Of a DNA stretch of 64,000 nucleotides, positions 62,909 to 64,000 are shown one piece after another (the stretch's first letter is position 1; every line of letters begins with the position of its first letter). The position numbers were made by a program, and so were the translations under genes. The stretch is from Paenibacillus amylolyticus. Lineage in GTDB: Bacteria; Bacillota; Bacilli; Paenibacillales; Paenibacillaceae. The stretch covers positions 1 to 64,000 of the forward strand of contig NZ_RIAS01000016.1 of the NCBI RefSeq assembly GCF_003719335.1, read 5' to 3'. The notes under the pieces are model-generated. The model searched no databases, was not told where the DNA came from, and saw nothing but the letters and a program-made list of their open reading frames with translations.

Positions 62909-64000
62909 TCAATGAAAAGCTTTCCAGAATGAACCATCTGTATTAATAATAGTCATAATCTGACTAAATGGGATCGTAAATGTCGGGAATCCCGCAGCAT
63001 ATGGTGCAATATCATAAGGGTTGAAATACAGATGCAATGCATCTGCTGTAACAAAAAAAGGCTGGTCCGCACTTATTCCGGTGTACGTATCTGGAAAAAC
63101 ATACGAATACTGCGGATCATTTTTGATCTGATCCCCTACAATTTGGCTTAATACCTTCACATAGTCACTGCCCGGCTTAAACAGATCCTTCAATTCATAG
63201 AGCTGGCCGTCGGATAGATTAATAATGGCATACACCATCGTTGGCATCCCGTGTGCGGCTCCTGCTGGATAGTTATAACCCGTCAACTGCAGTTGAAGCA
63301 ATTGCTTCTGATAGAAAGTTATATCAAAATCACCGGTATAGGTATAGTCCAGTTGCTGATCTGCAGGAACCGGTTTTACTTGGGAAAGTTCTTTCAGCTT
63401 AGCATTAAGCTTACCCTGCTCTGTCTGATTGGCTAATCCGTCAACCTGCGGATAATAAACGAGATAATCCCGGTTGGGTTTATACTTCTCCTCACGCACC
63501 TGATAAGGCGGATGTAACGGTACGATCCTATTCTGTTGCCAAATCATCTGTCCAGCCCGGTTCACATAGGATAAACGTTGATCCACAAACACTTTAATCA
63601 GATCCGGAGCCACAACTTCCATCGACCCTGCCCCTGTTACACGAGGATATCCTGGAGCCGGTCTGCCGCTCAAATCCAGAAGATACGTCTGATTTCCGTC
63701 TGATGCGGATGCGAGACCGTGTTTGTAGTTTTCCACATTACGATAGATGAACTCCGTTAGTATTCTGCCATTCAATTCAGCGAGTGCATACACCGAGCCG
63801 ATATACGGCTGTTCTGGATTAATGGCCTTCCCGAGTGCGTACCTGTGCTCCCCAAGCTCCCGAATATCGTTATAGGCGGGTTGAATCACAAATGATCCCT
63901 GCATATTAATGACACCATAGTTCGATTTGTAATCCTCTGCCGTATTAACAATAGCCTGCCCATCGTTAAAAGCAAATGCGGAAGTAAACTTGGGCTGAAT
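62909..64000 (-). CDS. WG-repeat / DUF3298-domain protein, partial
   Basis: Open to the window edge, so the N-terminus lies beyond 64000. The visible N-terminal part has WG-type repeats (GVINMQGSFVIQPAYNDI; YALAELNGRILTEFIYRNVE; YVNRAGQMIWQQNRIVPLHP). The C-terminal about 200 residues match the DUF3298/RsiV-like fold (YTYTGDFDITFYQKQLLQL, HGMPTMVYAIINLSDGQLYE). Probably an exported or surface protein; the signal peptide would be outside the window. The gap 62650-62908 shows only an AT-rich region with a weak inverted repeat (ATGGCTAT / ATATGGCC, 62855-62880). Confidence 0.82.
   Translation of the reverse strand: MQPKFTSAFAFNDGQAIVNTAEDYKSNYGVINMQGSFVIQPAYNDIRELGEHRYALGKAINPEQPYIGSVYALAELNGRILTEFIYRNVENYKHGLASASDGNQTYLLDLSGRPAPGYPRVTGAGSMEVVAPDLIKVFVDQRLSYVNRAGQMIWQQNRIVPLHPPYQVREEKYKPNRDYLVYYPQVDGLANQTEQGKLNAKLKELSQVKPVPADQQLDYTYTGDFDITFYQKQLLQLQLTGYNYPAGAAHGMPTMVYAIINLSDGQLYELKDLFKPGSDYVKVLSQIVGDQIKNDPQYSYVFPDTYTGISADQPFFVTADALHLYFNPYDIAPYAAGFPTFTIPFSQIMTIINTDGSFWKAFH

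Noticed and set aside
1..64000. tRNA or rRNA genes
   Set aside because: No cloverleaf-type segment ending in CCA or rRNA-like stretch was noticed on either strand by eye; a covariance search would be needed to exclude them.

Overview
The window looks like a low-to-mid GC Firmicute chromosome, most likely Paenibacillus or a close relative. That assignment is inferred from gene style, ribosome binding sites, the ars gene set and the Tn7-like family; no rRNA or other phylogenetic marker is present. The central result is a complete Tn7-like transposon of about 46 kb (16137-62078). It starts with TGTCGAG and ends with the inverted counterpart TCCGACA. It is flanked by the 5-bp duplication GCAAT (16132-16136 and 62079-62083). 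Joining the flanks across one GCAAT restores the reading frame of the interrupted target gene, which confirms both ends.

Left flank (1-16136). A membrane-anchored methyltransferase and a secreted histidine phosphatase come first. A carbohydrate module follows: a decayed AraR-type regulator, a solute-binding lipoprotein, two permeases and a GH43 glycosidase. Next is an arsenic region: a frameshifted ArsN1-like acetyltransferase, a MarR regulator with two matching operators, two flavoproteins, then arsR-arsB-arsC and a tyrosine phosphatase. The target gene's 5' part is last. Solo copies of the transposon's left end lie at 2394 and 8243.

Transposon cargo (16.3-51 kb). It is split by further left-end relics at 30169, 33934 and 46447. 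The segments hold: (i) an IS3 relic, a PIN-domain protein, and a giant two-gene operon (1390 and 1275 aa) next to a broken peptidoglycan peptidase; (ii) a PD-(D/E)xK protein and a decayed AbiGi/AbiGii pair; (iii) a 5'-truncated protein-arginine deiminase, another PD-(D/E)xK protein, an RNxxxH (HEPN-like) protein, a 1658-aa esterase-STAND protein, a 34-aa membrane peptide and a second PIN protein; (iv) a second RNxxxH protein, a membrane protein and a RusA-fold pair, the second member inactivated by an exact 123-bp inversion. Most cargo resembles anti-phage or inter-bacterial conflict genes.

Transposon core (51.5-62.1 kb). A 53-aa protein, an IS4 insertion with a 9-bp duplication, a 279-aa protein, two XRE regulators, a 108-aa protein, an inactivated tyrosine recombinase (TnsF-like target-selector candidate), then tnsA-tnsB-tnsC-tniQ and a doubled right end. 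Decayed copies of core accessory genes at 19.1-20.0 kb and 49.6-49.8 kb, with the repeated ends, indicate assembly by recombination among several related elements. Right of the element lie the target gene's 3' end, an RDD membrane protein and a partial WG-repeat/DUF3298 protein.
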